64,000 nucleotides of DNA from Croceivirga sp009797885 (GTDB taxonomy: Bacteria; Bacteroidota; Bacteroidia; Flavobacteriales; Flavobacteriaceae): assembly GCA_045866215.1 (NCBI GenBank), contig AP035880.1, forward strand, positions 4,154,001 to 4,218,000. Reading direction: 5' to 3'. A model generated the notes under the pieces. It searched no databases and was not told where the DNA came from. It was given only the letters and a program-made list of their open reading frames with translations. Position numbers and translations under genes: made by a program. How positions within the stretch are numbered: position 1 is the stretch's first letter; every line of letters begins with the position of its first letter. Below, one piece after another: positions 8,156 to 16,483 of this stretch.

Positions 8156-9120
8156 TAGGAAATCCCTTCATTTATGAGGTTATGGAGATGTACTACTCCC
8201 AAATATTCTGTGTTGTCCATGACCAACAATTGCGAAATACCATGCGCTCGCAACACCTCCAAGGCTTTTACGGCCAGGACATTGGGGGCAATTGTTTTTG
8301 GACTTTTGGTCATAATATCCCTTGCAGTTATGGAACTGATGTTATCGTATTTGCTCAACATTCTTCGAATATCCCCATCCGTCACGATACCTATGACCTT
8401 TCCCTTCTCCATAACAGCGGTTACTCCGAGCATTTTTTCCGAGATTTCAACAATAACCTGTTTTACATTCGCATCGGCCTCGATCTGTGGTTTAAGGTTG
8501 TTCCCAACAATATCCTCCACCCTAAGATATAGGCGTTTTCCCAAGGAGCCTCCGGGATGGTATTTGGCAAAATCCTCACTGCTGAATCCCCTTAGTTTCA
8601 ATAATGAAATGGCCAGGGCGTCCCCCATAACCAACTGCGCCGTAGTGCTCGTTGTTGGGGCAAGATTATTTGGACAGGCTTCCTTTTCCACATAGGTGTT
8701 GAGCGCAAAGTCCGATTGTTTTGCCAAAGTGGAGTCCATATTGCCCGTAATCGCAATCAACTTATTGTTGCCCCTTTTTATGAGCGGAATCAACATTTTT
8801 ATTTCCTCGGTATTACCGCTTTTGGAGAGGCAAATGACCACATCGTTTTTTTGAATGGTGCCAAGGTCCCCATGAATGGCATCGGCAGCATGCATAAAAA
8901 TGGCCGGTGTACCGGTAGAGTTAAAGGTGGCCACTATTTTTGAAGCGATCAATGCACTCTTTCCAACGCCTGTAATGACAACCCTTCCTTTCGATTCCAG
9001 AATGCAACGGACGGCGTTTTCAAATTGATGATCTATAAATGCGGCAAGGTTTCCTATGGCCTCACTTTCATTCGCAATGGTTTGTTTTGCAATTTCAAGA
9101 ATGCTGTTGGAAGTGTTCAA
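8155..9120 (-). CDS. kdsD: D-arabinose 5-phosphate isomerase (KdsD/KpsF type)
   Basis: A 321-residue protein with an N-terminal SIS sugar-isomerase domain (ITGVGKSALIASKIVATF, then CLSKSGNTEEI) and two C-terminal CBS domains (from ~residue 205). This is the KdsD/KpsF/GutQ layout. It interconverts D-ribulose 5-phosphate and D-arabinose 5-phosphate, the first step to KDO in LPS. The reading frame opens with a TTG at 9120 (NTSNSILEIA); no ATG lies nearby in frame, so a TTG start is likely. It heads the kdsD-tatC-CMD-lptB run and is divergent from recQ. Confidence 0.92.
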   Translation of the reverse strand: MNTSNSILEIAKQTIANESEAIGNLAAFIDHQFENAVRCILESKGRVVITGVGKSALIASKIVATFNSTGTPAIFMHAADAIHGDLGTIQKNDVVICLSKSGNTEEIKMLIPLIKRGNNKLIAITGNMDSTLAKQSDFALNTYVEKEACPNNLAPTTSTTAQLVMGDALAISLLKLRGFSSEDFAKYHPGGSLGKRLYLRVEDIVGNNLKPQIEADANVKQVIVEISEKMLGVTAVMEKGKVIGIVTDGDIRRMLSKYDNISSITARDIMTKSPKTIAPNVLAVKALEVLRAHGISQLLVMDNTEYLGVVHLHNLINEGIS

Positions 9121-9275
9121 AGTATTTAACGGGTGTTTGGGTTGTTTTACTGAAAGAATGTCTTATATTTAAGTTTACAAAACTAAATAAATCTAGATTG
9201 TTCACATAGCGCCGTACCTAAGATTAAACACTGACCATGGCCTTCCAATAACTTCGGTACACCGCTTTTTATGTA

Positions 9276-11489
9276 ATGGATTTACCAAAAATGGGTTTGA
9301 CGATGGATTTGCAGGGTGCTTTGAAGAAGTATTTTGGTTTCGACCAATTCAAAGGCCTCCAAGAAAACGTAATAGAAAATGTCCTGGACAATAGGGACAC
9401 TTTTGTTATCATGCCGACCGGCGGTGGAAAATCACTTTGTTATCAATTACCGGCATTAATGAAGAAGGGCACCGCAATTGTGGTATCACCCCTTATTGCC
9501 TTAATGAAAAACCAAGTGGACGCCATTCGGGGTGTTTCGGAAGAACACGGGATTGCTCATGTTCTGAATTCCTCATTAACCAAAACCGAAGTAAGACAGG
9601 TAAAGGAAGATATTGCCAATGGGCTTACCAAATTGCTTTATGTGGCTCCGGAATCCCTGACCAAGGAAGAATATGTGGACTTTTTGCAGCAGGTAACGTT
9701 GTCCTTTGTTGCCGTGGATGAAGCACATTGTATTTCGGAATGGGGACATGATTTTAGACCCGAATACCGCAACTTAAGGAGCATCATTTCCCGATTGGGC
9801 GATGCAATCCCGATTATTGGGTTAACCGCGACGGCCACGCCAAAGGTCCAGGAAGACATTATCAAGAATCTGGGGATGAATGACGCAAAGGTCTTTAAGG
9901 CCTCGTTCAATAGGCCCAACCTGTTTTATGAAGTACGTCCCAAGACCAAAAATGTGGATGCGGACATCATCCGATTTGTAAAGCAAAATCAAAACAAATC
10001 CGGTATTGTGTATTGCCTGAGCCGTAAACGGGTGGAAGAACTGGCACAGGTACTTCAGGTAAATGGTATTAGTGCAGTCCCCTACCATGCTGGTTTTGAT
10101 GCAAAGACCAGGGCCAAATACCAAGATATGTTCCTAATGGAGGATGTGGATGTTGTGGTGGCCACAATTGCCTTTGGTATGGGAATTGACAAACCGGACG
10201 TGCGCTTTGTTATCCATCATGATATCCCCAAGAGTATTGAAAGTTACTACCAGGAAACCGGTAGGGCCGGTCGTGATGGTGGTGAAGGACATTGCCTGGC
10301 ATATTATTCCTATAAGGATGTGGAAAAGTTGGAGAAATTTATGTCGGGCAAACCTGTGGCAGAACAGGAAATAGGGCATGCCTTACTTCAAGAAATAGTG
10401 GCCTATGCAGAAACTTCCATGTCACGCAGAAAGTTCATCCTGCACTATTTTGGAGAAGACTTTGATGAAGTCAATGGAGAGGGAGCGGATATGGATGACA
10501 ATACCAGGAACCCAAAACCCAAAGAAGAAGCCAAGGATAGTCTGGTGAAACTGTTAAGGGTGGTGCAGGATACCATGGAAAAATTCAAGACCAAGGAAAT
10601 TGTTAAGACCTTGGTGGGGAAGACCAATGCGTTGATTTCTTCCCATAGAACGGAGGAAAAGGAAATTTTCGGTATTGGTGAAGATAAGGATGAGCAGTAT
10701 TGGATGGCTTTGATCAGACAGGTCTTGGTGGCAGGTTATTTGCAAAAAGAGATTGAACAGTACGGGGTATTGCATGTCACTGAAAAAGGGAAGGCATTTT
10801 TGGCGGACCCGGTTTCTTTCCTAATGACCAAGGACCATGAATACAAGAAGGAAGAAGATTCCAGTATCATTACCAATGGGAAATCCACAGGCAATGCAGC
10901 GGATGAGAAGCTTTTGAAGTTGCTTCGGGATTTACGAAAAAGGGAGGCCAGAAAAAATGATGTGCCTCCTTTTGTGGTTTTTCAGGACCCTTCTTTGGAT
11001 GATATGGCCCTCAAGTATCCCATTACCATGGAAGAATTGCTCAATGTACATGGTGTGGGGGAAGGAAAGGCAAAAAAATATGGGAAACCTTTTGTGGAAC
11101 TTATCGCTACCTATGTGGAAGAGAACGATATTATTAGACCGGACGATTTAGTGGTAAAAAGCACAGGAGCAAATTCTGGTCTAAAACTGTATATCATTCA
11201 AAGCGTGGACAGAAAATTGCCCTTGGATGACATTGCCGCAGCCAAAGGCCTGGAACTTCCAGATTTGATCAAAGACATGGAACAAATCGTTTTTAGTGGG
11301 ACTAAATTGAATCTTGGGTATTGGGTGGACGAAATCCTGGATGAAGACCAACAAGAGGAAATCCATGAGTATTTTCTGGAGGCCGAAACCGATTCCATAA
11401 CCGTTGCCATGGAGGAATTTGATGGGGACTATGAAGAGGAGGAACTCCGTATCTACCGATTAAAATTTATGAGCGAGGTGGCGAATTAA
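9276..11489 (+). CDS. recQ: ATP-dependent DNA helicase RecQ
   Basis: A 737-residue superfamily 2 helicase. Visible motifs are the Q-motif region FGFDQFKGLQ, motif I MPTGGGKSLCYQLPA, motif II VDEAHCISEWGHDFRPEY, motif III LTATATP and motif VI QETGRAGRDG. These fix it as RecQ. The RQC zinc/winged-helix region follows, and an HRDC domain (LLRDLRKREARKNDVPP..., residues ~545-620) lies before an acidic tail. It unwinds 3'-5' and acts in recombination and fork repair. The ATG at 9276 gives nine extra residues over the ATG at 9303; both are possible. It is monocistronic as far as can be seen. Confidence 0.96.
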   Translation: MDLPKMGLTMDLQGALKKYFGFDQFKGLQENVIENVLDNRDTFVIMPTGGGKSLCYQLPALMKKGTAIVVSPLIALMKNQVDAIRGVSEEHGIAHVLNSSLTKTEVRQVKEDIANGLTKLLYVAPESLTKEEYVDFLQQVTLSFVAVDEAHCISEWGHDFRPEYRNLRSIISRLGDAIPIIGLTATATPKVQEDIIKNLGMNDAKVFKASFNRPNLFYEVRPKTKNVDADIIRFVKQNQNKSGIVYCLSRKRVEELAQVLQVNGISAVPYHAGFDAKTRAKYQDMFLMEDVDVVVATIAFGMGIDKPDVRFVIHHDIPKSIESYYQETGRAGRDGGEGHCLAYYSYKDVEKLEKFMSGKPVAEQEIGHALLQEIVAYAETSMSRRKFILHYFGEDFDEVNGEGADMDDNTRNPKPKEEAKDSLVKLLRVVQDTMEKFKTKEIVKTLVGKTNALISSHRTEEKEIFGIGEDKDEQYWMALIRQVLVAGYLQKEIEQYGVLHVTEKGKAFLADPVSFLMTKDHEYKKEEDSSIITNGKSTGNAADEKLLKLLRDLRKREARKNDVPPFVVFQDPSLDDMALKYPITMEELLNVHGVGEGKAKKYGKPFVELIATYVEENDIIRPDDLVVKSTGANSGLKLYIIQSVDRKLPLDDIAAAKGLELPDLIKDMEQIVFSGTKLNLGYWVDEILDEDQQEEIHEYFLEAETDSITVAMEEFDGDYEEEELRIYRLKFMSEVAN

Positions 11490-11530
11490 AGAAATACTCC
11501 TCCCAAATTCCATTGAGAGGAGTAATGTGA

Positions 11531-11665
11531 TTAAAGTTGAAAATAGTGCCAAAATAATTCTTGAGCCGCCCGGGTTAACTTGTATCCAAGGATGAACCCA
11601 GTTCCTTTGGAACCATCAGAGCCCCCATTCACTTTTTTTTGCATTGATACGCTTAATTCTTTCAT
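11531..11665 (-). CDS. Double-glycine-leader peptide 2 (44 aa, bacteriocin-like precursor)
   Basis: A short ORF whose first 15 residues, MKELSVSMQKKVNGG, read as a double-glycine leader (amphipathic stretch ending in Gly-Gly). In such systems a C39-peptidase ABC exporter cuts after GG. Cleavage there leaves a 29-residue core starting SDGSKGTGF and ending ELFWHYFQL, aromatic and amphipathic. It lies 9 nt after peptide 1 on the same strand. The two cores have the same length (29) and both end with Tyr-x-Gln-Leu, so they are probably paralogues. No exporter, modifying enzyme or immunity gene is nearby, so a role as bacteriocin, signal or toxin is open. Confidence 0.55.
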   Translation of the reverse strand: MKELSVSMQKKVNGGSDGSKGTGFILGYKLTRAAQELFWHYFQL

Positions 11666-11674
11666 TTTTCTAAT

Positions 11675-11818
11675 TTAAAGTTGATTATACACATATAGCC
11701 AAGCGGCTGTTACACCCATATTCCACCCTACTGCGAAATCGTAAACATCTTTACAAATGTCACACCCCCCAGAAGTTTGGATGGAATCTTCAATTGAAAG
11801 TTGAACTAAATTTTTCAT
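11675..11818 (-). CDS. Double-glycine-leader peptide 1 (47 aa, bacteriocin-like precursor)
   Basis: The leader MKNLVQLSIEDSIQTSGG ends in Gly-Gly and has hydrophobic residues spaced as in class II bacteriocin leaders. The predicted 29-residue core starts CDICKDVYDFAVGW and ends AAWLYVYNQL. It has two Cys (CDIC) and many aromatic residues. A longer reading from 11908 exists, but the ATG at 11818 starts exactly at a leader-like sequence, so I prefer it. It is followed at once by a second GG-leader ORF. A perfect 10-bp palindrome lies 82 nt upstream and may control the pair. Function is unknown; the leader is pattern recognition, not a database match. Confidence 0.55.
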   Translation of the reverse strand: MKNLVQLSIEDSIQTSGGCDICKDVYDFAVGWNMGVTAAWLYVYNQL

Positions 11819-11899
11819 TAAATACATTTTGGTTAAACAAATAGTAATGATCAGATTTCCTTGCGCACAAATTCTAACCACAACAAATATGGCTGCTGT

Positions 11900-11920
11900 C
11901 ACTCTCAAATTTTGAGAGTG
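11900..11920. promoter_or_regulatory. Perfect palindrome upstream of the GG-leader peptides
   Basis: CACTCTCAAA, one T, TTTGAGAGTG: a perfect inverted repeat with 10-bp arms. It lies between the terminator of the CCC-motif gene and the start of GG peptide 1. There is no T-run on either side, so it does not look like a terminator. A dimeric regulator site or an mRNA hairpin are the two readings I favour. Confidence 0.45.
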
Positions 11921-11944
11921 GAATTATTTTAACATTTTGATTGG

Positions 11945-11975
11945 AAAAAAAAGCCCCAAATACGGGGCCTTTTTT
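11945..11975 (-). terminator. Terminator after the CCC-motif gene cluster
   Basis: Stem GCCCC/GGGGC with a 6-nt loop (AAATAC), flanked by eight A on one side and six T on the other, so it can work on both strands. On the minus strand it directly follows the stop of the 103-aa CCC-motif gene and separates that unit from the GG-leader peptides. Confidence 0.75.
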
Positions 11976-12285
11976 AAAAATTTTGGGAAAACTCCCCCGA
12001 ACTGATCAGGGCGATGATAAATCCAAAATACAATATGGATAGAACAAGCATGATCAGTGATAGTGCCAATCCTATATAAGAAAGTATCCTCCCGGTCTTC
12101 ACATTACTGATATCACTGTACAATTCGGGATTCTCATTATACAGTGCTTCGGCACTTTTGGCTTTTACCAGTCCAATAATGCTGAAAATGATGGCAAAGG
12201 GCCCACAACAGATGATTGAACCCACAATGGAAAAAATTCCCATGGTCAATACGGTGCTGGCGCCGGGTAAGGTTTGTTGACTCAT
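11974..12285 (-). CDS. CCC-motif membrane protein (103 aa)
   Basis: A small membrane protein that matches the flavobacterial 'CCC motif' family. Helix 1 contains a paired cysteine (VLTMGIFSIVGSIICCGPFA). Next comes the conserved soluble loop KAKSAEALYNENPELYSDIS, then a Lys-Thr-Gly hinge (NVKTGRILSYIGLAL) and a second hydrophobic helix pair. The family has no known biochemical role. It shares layout and the motif YNENPxLY with the next gene (12298-12633), so the two are paralogues. Both lie downstream of a DUF2752 gene in what looks like one operon. Confidence 0.8.
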   Translation of the reverse strand: MSQQTLPGASTVLTMGIFSIVGSIICCGPFAIIFSIIGLVKAKSAEALYNENPELYSDISNVKTGRILSYIGLALSLIMLVLSILYFGFIIALISSGEFSQNF

Positions 12286-12297
12286 GATCTAAATATA

Positions 12298-12633
12298 CTA
12301 TTCTGCTTCAATACCCCATTGTTCCAACATTTCACGAGACCGCTCCATATTCTCTTCCCAATCCCCGGATGCAATGACATAAATTACCCTTATGATCATT
12401 AAAACATTAAGGATGACCGCAATCAGTGCTACAATTTTACCGGTCTTTATTTGACTAAAATTGTCATAGAGGTCTGGGTTTTCTGAATACAATTTTTCAG
12501 ACTTCCTCGCCAAAAAGAGTGCTATGGCAGATGGGATTATACCGGAACCTAGGAAACAGCAGCATAGATAACCTAATATTCCCAATATAATTATTAAAGT
12601 TCCATTTGGTAATTTTTCTTTAAGTTCATCCAT
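12298..12633 (-). CDS. CCC-motif membrane protein paralogue (111 aa)
   Basis: It has the same plan as its downstream neighbour: a hydrophobic first helix with three consecutive Cys (LGILGYLCCCFLGSG), the loop ARKSEKLYSENPDLYDNFSQ, the hinge IKTGKIVALIAVILNVL and a second helix. It ends with a charged tail (WEENMERSREMLEQWG). The run CCC gives the family its name. No function is established. It lies 12 nt upstream of the 103-aa paralogue and 12 nt downstream of the DUF2752 gene on the same strand, so co-transcription is very likely. Confidence 0.8.
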   Translation of the reverse strand: MDELKEKLPNGTLIIILGILGYLCCCFLGSGIIPSAIALFLARKSEKLYSENPDLYDNFSQIKTGKIVALIAVILNVLMIIRVIYVIASGDWEENMERSREMLEQWGIEAE

Positions 12634-12645
12634 AATTAAAACGGT

Positions 12646-12954
12646 TTAGTGTATCAGTTTTATGATGTAGTTGATTAAAATTAAGGCTACGGAGGCAATA
12701 CTGAGCCAAATGATGGATTGATTGGCATATCTTAAATTGAAAAATTTATTCAGCACCAGTATCAATGCCAGTGGAATTAATGTAAAGACTGCAGGATACA
12801 TATAAAAAGCGGCTATGAAATCCCCGTTTAATAACAGCAATATCGCTCGCTGCAAGCCACAACCCGGACAGTCAAAGCCAAGCACCTGTTTGGTATAACA
12901 GGGAAGCATATGGTCTTGAAGCCCCATGTAGGATATGTTTGCTGTAGAATCCAT
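12646..12954 (-). CDS. DUF2752 membrane protein
   Basis: A 102-residue protein with the DUF2752 signature CPGCGLQRA (residues ~29-37, here FDCPGCGLQRAILLLLNGDF) between two hydrophobic regions; about three membrane helices. The paired CxxC could bind metal or form a disulfide, but the family is uncharacterised. In flavobacteria it is often found beside CCC-motif and DUF4190-like genes, as here. It is the first gene of a three-gene minus-strand unit and is divergent from the Smr gene. Confidence 0.85.
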   Translation of the reverse strand: MDSTANISYMGLQDHMLPCYTKQVLGFDCPGCGLQRAILLLLNGDFIAAFYMYPAVFTLIPLALILVLNKFFNLRYANQSIIWLSIASVALILINYIIKLIH

Positions 12955-13030
12955 GCTTTAACTTTTTTTGCACGCTCAAAATACTATATATTTTTAGTTT
13001 TGGAGTAATAAGAACATAAAATTTAGGGTC

Positions 13031-13570
13031 ATGGCAGGATTTGAATTGGGGGATAAGGTCGAGGTTTTGGATGAGGCCATTGAAGGAATTGTCATCGCCA
13101 TTGAAGGAACGGTCATTACCCTTGAAACAAAAGATGGTTTTCCCCTGGAATTCCCCAGTTCCCAATTGATAAAATCGGGGAGAGTGATAAATGTGGGAAA
13201 TTATGAAGCTTTTCAGGCAAAAAAAGAAAAGGAAAGCCCGGAAAAAAGGAAAACAAAGGTACCCAAACCCAAAGAACGCAATGCCCCTAAAATGGAAGTG
13301 GACCTACATATCCATCAGCTGACCAATTCCACCAGGGGAATGACCAAATTTGATATGTTAAACCTACAAGTGGAAACCGCCAAACGACAATTGGAATTTG
13401 CCATTGACAAACGAATTCAGAAAGTGGTCTTCATCCATGGCGTGGGAGAAGGGATACTTAAAGAAGAATTGAATTACCTCTTTAAAAAATATCCAGTTGA
13501 TTTTTACGATGCCGAATACCAGAAATATGGGCTTGGGGCCACCGAGGTCTACATCTACCAAAATTCCTAG
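13031..13570 (+). CDS. Smr/MutS2-like domain protein
   Basis: A 179-residue protein with two parts. The N-terminal ~60 residues form a small beta domain (FELGDKVEVLDEAIEGIVIA), as in DUF2027/Smr proteins of Bacteroidota. After a Lys/Pro-rich linker (KRKTKVPKPKERN) comes a Smr domain: the DLHIHQL motif (~residue 95) and the HGVGEGILKEEL loop (~residues 139-150). Smr domains are nucleases or nucleic-acid binders; in this setting a role in ribosome rescue or RNA cleavage is possible but not shown. Its 3' end overlaps the convergent lipoprotein gene by 4 nt. Confidence 0.88.
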   Translation: MAGFELGDKVEVLDEAIEGIVIAIEGTVITLETKDGFPLEFPSSQLIKSGRVINVGNYEAFQAKKEKESPEKRKTKVPKPKERNAPKMEVDLHIHQLTNSTRGMTKFDMLNLQVETAKRQLEFAIDKRIQKVVFIHGVGEGILKEELNYLFKKYPVDFYDAEYQKYGLGATEVYIYQNS

Positions 13571-14559
13571 TTGGTCCTGGTAGTAATCGTCCCAAAAACA
13601 TAGGTTTCTATTTCAGGGGCGTTGTTTTCGTTGGCGTCCTGCACTATAAAACTACTGAGAGTAAAGGTATGGTCAAAGCTTGGATTTTCCGGTGTGCTAT
13701 CAGCGCCTTGCACCGTGGTAATGGAGAGCATACCTGAAACCGTAGTGAATGAATTTACCAAATCGGGGTCATCTGTCGTTAGGGTACAAACGGTTTCATC
13801 AGTCACGATTTTTCGATAAACCCTATTGGTAAACGTGGCTGTTGTGTCATTGACCATATTCCCTAGGGCAACTGTCCTCGGTTCAATGGTAACCTCATTG
13901 ACAAGAATTGAACTTGGAAACTCCAGACCTATGGCTTCATCATTTGCAACTTTAAAAAACTGTACGTTGGCTCCTTCATTTCCGCAACTGGCTATGACCG
14001 AACTATTGTAATTGGAAAAAACGAGGTCAACACTGCTGTCAACCGTAGTGGCGTAGGTACCAAAATCCAAACCTGGTTGATCGGTGATTCGTTCTCCGTT
14101 GTTGCCGAGTAAGGTCAGATCGGTAATACTGATATCATGGACATAGGTTTTAGTGGAACTGGTTACCGTGTCCACGGAAGATATCAAACTCAAAACACCC
14201 GAACTTGCCGTGGTCTCTTCCAAAATTGTGGGCGTAGCCGGTGGAATATCACTACAGAAATAGGTATTCGCCACGTTTTCCGAAAAAAGCCTGTAGGTTA
14301 GGGTGGATTGATTTTCCAAACTACTCGTCGCGGTATCCGAAGCAGTTTCACTAGCTATTAAACCAGATTGGAGCTGTAGTATGAGCGCTTCGTCTTCAAC
14401 TATTTTAAAAAAAAGGGTTCTCTGGATATCCGTTTGATTGAACTGTAAGGGGCAAAAAGTTACTGTGCCTCCATCAAAATCTATGTTTTCAATCTGCAAA
14501 TCCCCATCACTACAAGCTATGATGGAGAGGAGCAAAAGTACAACGGTTATTTTTTTCAT
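13567..14559 (-). CDS. Lipoprotein with two tandem repeats of one domain
   Basis: A 330-residue protein with a lipoprotein signal (MKKITVVLLLLSIIACSDGD; lipobox Cys at 16). The rest is two related halves of ~150 residues. Half 1 has TLFFKIVEDEALILQL, YRLFSENV...YFCSDIPPATP, SSGVLSLIS, and ends FGTYATTV. Half 2 has VQFFKVANDEAIGLEF, NRVYRKIVTDETVCTLTTDD, VSGMLSITT and ends VFGTITT. So an ancestral domain with a paired Cys and a beta-rich end was duplicated. I do not recognise a family with known function. Surface or periplasmic location is inferred from the lipobox. Confidence 0.8.
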   Translation of the reverse strand: MKKITVVLLLLSIIACSDGDLQIENIDFDGGTVTFCPLQFNQTDIQRTLFFKIVEDEALILQLQSGLIASETASDTATSSLENQSTLTYRLFSENVANTYFCSDIPPATPTILEETTASSGVLSLISSVDTVTSSTKTYVHDISITDLTLLGNNGERITDQPGLDFGTYATTVDSSVDLVFSNYNSSVIASCGNEGANVQFFKVANDEAIGLEFPSSILVNEVTIEPRTVALGNMVNDTTATFTNRVYRKIVTDETVCTLTTDDPDLVNSFTTVSGMLSITTVQGADSTPENPSFDHTFTLSSFIVQDANENNAPEIETYVFGTITTRTN

Positions 14560-14671
14560 GAAGTCAAATTTAGGGCAAATTCATTGTACCCTACTTTAAT
14601 GCCCTTTTTAATTTGGAAGAAATTAACGCAGTATTGGCTATTTTTGGACGATTTTAAATCCATATGATCAT

Positions 14672-15820
14672 ATGCAAAAAGTGTATTTGGATAATGCGGC
14701 CACAACACAGGTAAGGGACGAGGTCATTACAAAAATGCAGGATGCCTTGGCCAACTGCTTTGGAAACCCTTCGTCTACCCATAGTTTTGGAAGATCGGCG
14801 AAGACGGCAATCGAAAAAACAAGAAAAACCATTGCCAAATATTTGAATGCCCATCCCTCTGAAATCATATTCACCTCTGGCGGTACTGAAGCGGATAACA
14901 TGATTTTAAGATGTGCTGTTAGGGATTTGGACGTGAAAACGATCATTACCTCAAAAATTGAACACCATGCGGTTTTGTATACGGCAGAAGAATTGGAGAA
15001 GGAATATGGTATTGCGTTGCACTTTGTGCAATTGGATAGGTATGGAAATCCCGATCTAAATCATCTGGAGCAATTACTGGCAGGGGATACGTCCAAAAAA
15101 TTGGTGAGTTTAATGCATGTGAACAATGAAATTGGAAACCTCATTGATATTACGGCGATAGGGATGCTTTGCCAGGAATACGATGCCCTTTTCCATTCAG
15201 ATACGGTCCAGTCCATTGGCCATTTTGAGTGGGATGCCCAGGAAGTTCCCGTGGATTTCATGACTGCGGCGGCACACAAATTTCACGGTCCCAAAGGGAT
15301 TGGTTTTGCCTTTTTACGAAAGAATTCCGGCTTAAGGCCCCTTATAGTGGGCGGGGCGCAAGAACGGGGATTTAGGGCGGGCACCGAGCCCTTTCACAAT
15401 ATTGTGGGACTTGAAGAGGCCTTTATAGCGTCCTACGACAATTTGGGCGCGGAAAAGGCCTATGTCACCGAACTCAAAAAGTATTTTGTGGAAAAACTCA
15501 GAACCGAGATACCCAACATTGAATTCAATGGGCTTTCCGGCGATATGGAGCGAAGTACCTATACCTTGACCAATGTACGGCTGCCTCTTGATGCCCAAAA
15601 ATCCCTAATGCTATTGTTTCATTTGGATTTAAAGGGGATAGCCTGCTCCAAAGGGAGTGCTTGCCAGTCTGGGAGCACCAAAGGGTCCCATGTACTACAG
15701 GAAATCTTATCCGAAGAAGAGCTTAAAAAGCCCTCTTTGCGATTTTCCTTTTCAAAATACAATACCAAAGAAGAGTTGGACTATACCATTGCCGTTTTGA
15801 AGGATTTTGCAGTGGAGTAG
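14672..15820 (+). CDS. Cysteine desulfurase (IscS/NifS family)
   Basis: A 382-residue PLP enzyme that removes sulfur from L-cysteine to give alanine and an enzyme persulfide for Fe-S cluster or thio-cofactor assembly. The opening VYLDNAATTQVRDEV, the PLP lysine in AAAHKFHGPKG (Lys203), the arginine-rich GGAQERGFRAGTEP and the catalytic loop SKGSACQSGS (Cys331) are all present. The loop length resembles class I (IscS/NifS-like) enzymes. It stands alone here; no iscU, hscA or suf genes are close, so its acceptor is not defined by context. Confidence 0.92.
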   Translation: MQKVYLDNAATTQVRDEVITKMQDALANCFGNPSSTHSFGRSAKTAIEKTRKTIAKYLNAHPSEIIFTSGGTEADNMILRCAVRDLDVKTIITSKIEHHAVLYTAEELEKEYGIALHFVQLDRYGNPDLNHLEQLLAGDTSKKLVSLMHVNNEIGNLIDITAIGMLCQEYDALFHSDTVQSIGHFEWDAQEVPVDFMTAAAHKFHGPKGIGFAFLRKNSGLRPLIVGGAQERGFRAGTEPFHNIVGLEEAFIASYDNLGAEKAYVTELKKYFVEKLRTEIPNIEFNGLSGDMERSTYTLTNVRLPLDAQKSLMLLFHLDLKGIACSKGSACQSGSTKGSHVLQEILSEEELKKPSLRFSFSKYNTKEELDYTIAVLKDFAVE

Positions 15821-15824
15821 TGGG

Positions 15825-16475
15825 CTAAACCTTCTTTTTTCGTTTTTTCTCTTTATCGTAGGGAAATTTTCGGGAAGCCGCTTTCATCATTTTATCAATA
15901 AGTTCATCCGTGTTCTTTCCGGTCTTTTTGGTGATGACCTTTTCATATTTCCAGAGCAGCTTACCGGTGGCTCCATCGCTGATTTTTATCCCTATCCTTC
16001 CAAAATTGGCATTTCCCCTGAAATAGTCCAGTAAACTAAAGTTCGTGGAAACACCTTTGGAAAGTAAAACGTTTAGATCAAGGGTACCACTGATTATGCC
16101 GTCCACACCAAGAATTTCCGATAACTCCTTTACGGTTTGGACGTCAATATTCTCATAAGTGATGCCATTTCTTAATAGTAGCGCATTGGTTTCTTCCACA
16201 TTTTGAAAATCCACGTTGAACTTCTTACGTTTTTTTCTGCGGGAGAAATACGTCTCCAAAGCATCCTGTACGGCATACCCCTCTTTTTTTGCGAGTTCCC
16301 TTAACTCATCACTGGAAATGGAACGCTCCAGTTCCAATTGCGTGATAAAGGGAACAATGGCCAAAACCTCGTGATCCTCGGAAAGCGTATCAAAGCGACT
16401 GCTTTCAAAGATGTCCTTTTGGGCATTGCCCAAAAAAAACCAAGGGATACAAAAAAAGAAAACCAGTTTTTTCAT
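15825..16475 (-). CDS. Secreted protein of unknown function (216 aa)
   Basis: The protein starts with a signal peptide (MKKLVFFFCIPWFFLGNAQ). A domain of about 150 residues follows, including VLAIVPFITQLELER, a helical stretch with the basic run SRRKKRKKFNV, and LGVDGIISGTLDLNVLLSKG. The pattern 'L...GVDGIISGTL' resembles the lipoproteins and surface proteins that share a TolB/GNA1162-like N-terminal fold, but I cannot assign it firmly. The tail is very basic (KEKKRKKKV). It lies 8 nt downstream of the TonB-dependent receptor on the same strand and is probably part of that operon. Confidence 0.7.
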   Translation of the reverse strand: MKKLVFFFCIPWFFLGNAQKDIFESSRFDTLSEDHEVLAIVPFITQLELERSISSDELRELAKKEGYAVQDALETYFSRRKKRKKFNVDFQNVEETNALLLRNGITYENIDVQTVKELSEILGVDGIISGTLDLNVLLSKGVSTNFSLLDYFRGNANFGRIGIKISDGATGKLLWKYEKVITKKTGKNTDELIDKMMKAASRKFPYDKEKKRKKKV

Positions 16476-16483
16476 TATACACC

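Noticed and set aside
11497..11524. Hairpin after recQ (ACTCCTC/GAGGAGT) as a terminator
   Set aside because: The stem is present but no T-run follows, so a terminator is not supported.
11675..11908. Longer 77-codon reading of GG peptide 1
   Set aside because: The extra 30 codons run through the region that should be the promoter; the ATG at 11818 opens a leader-like sequence.
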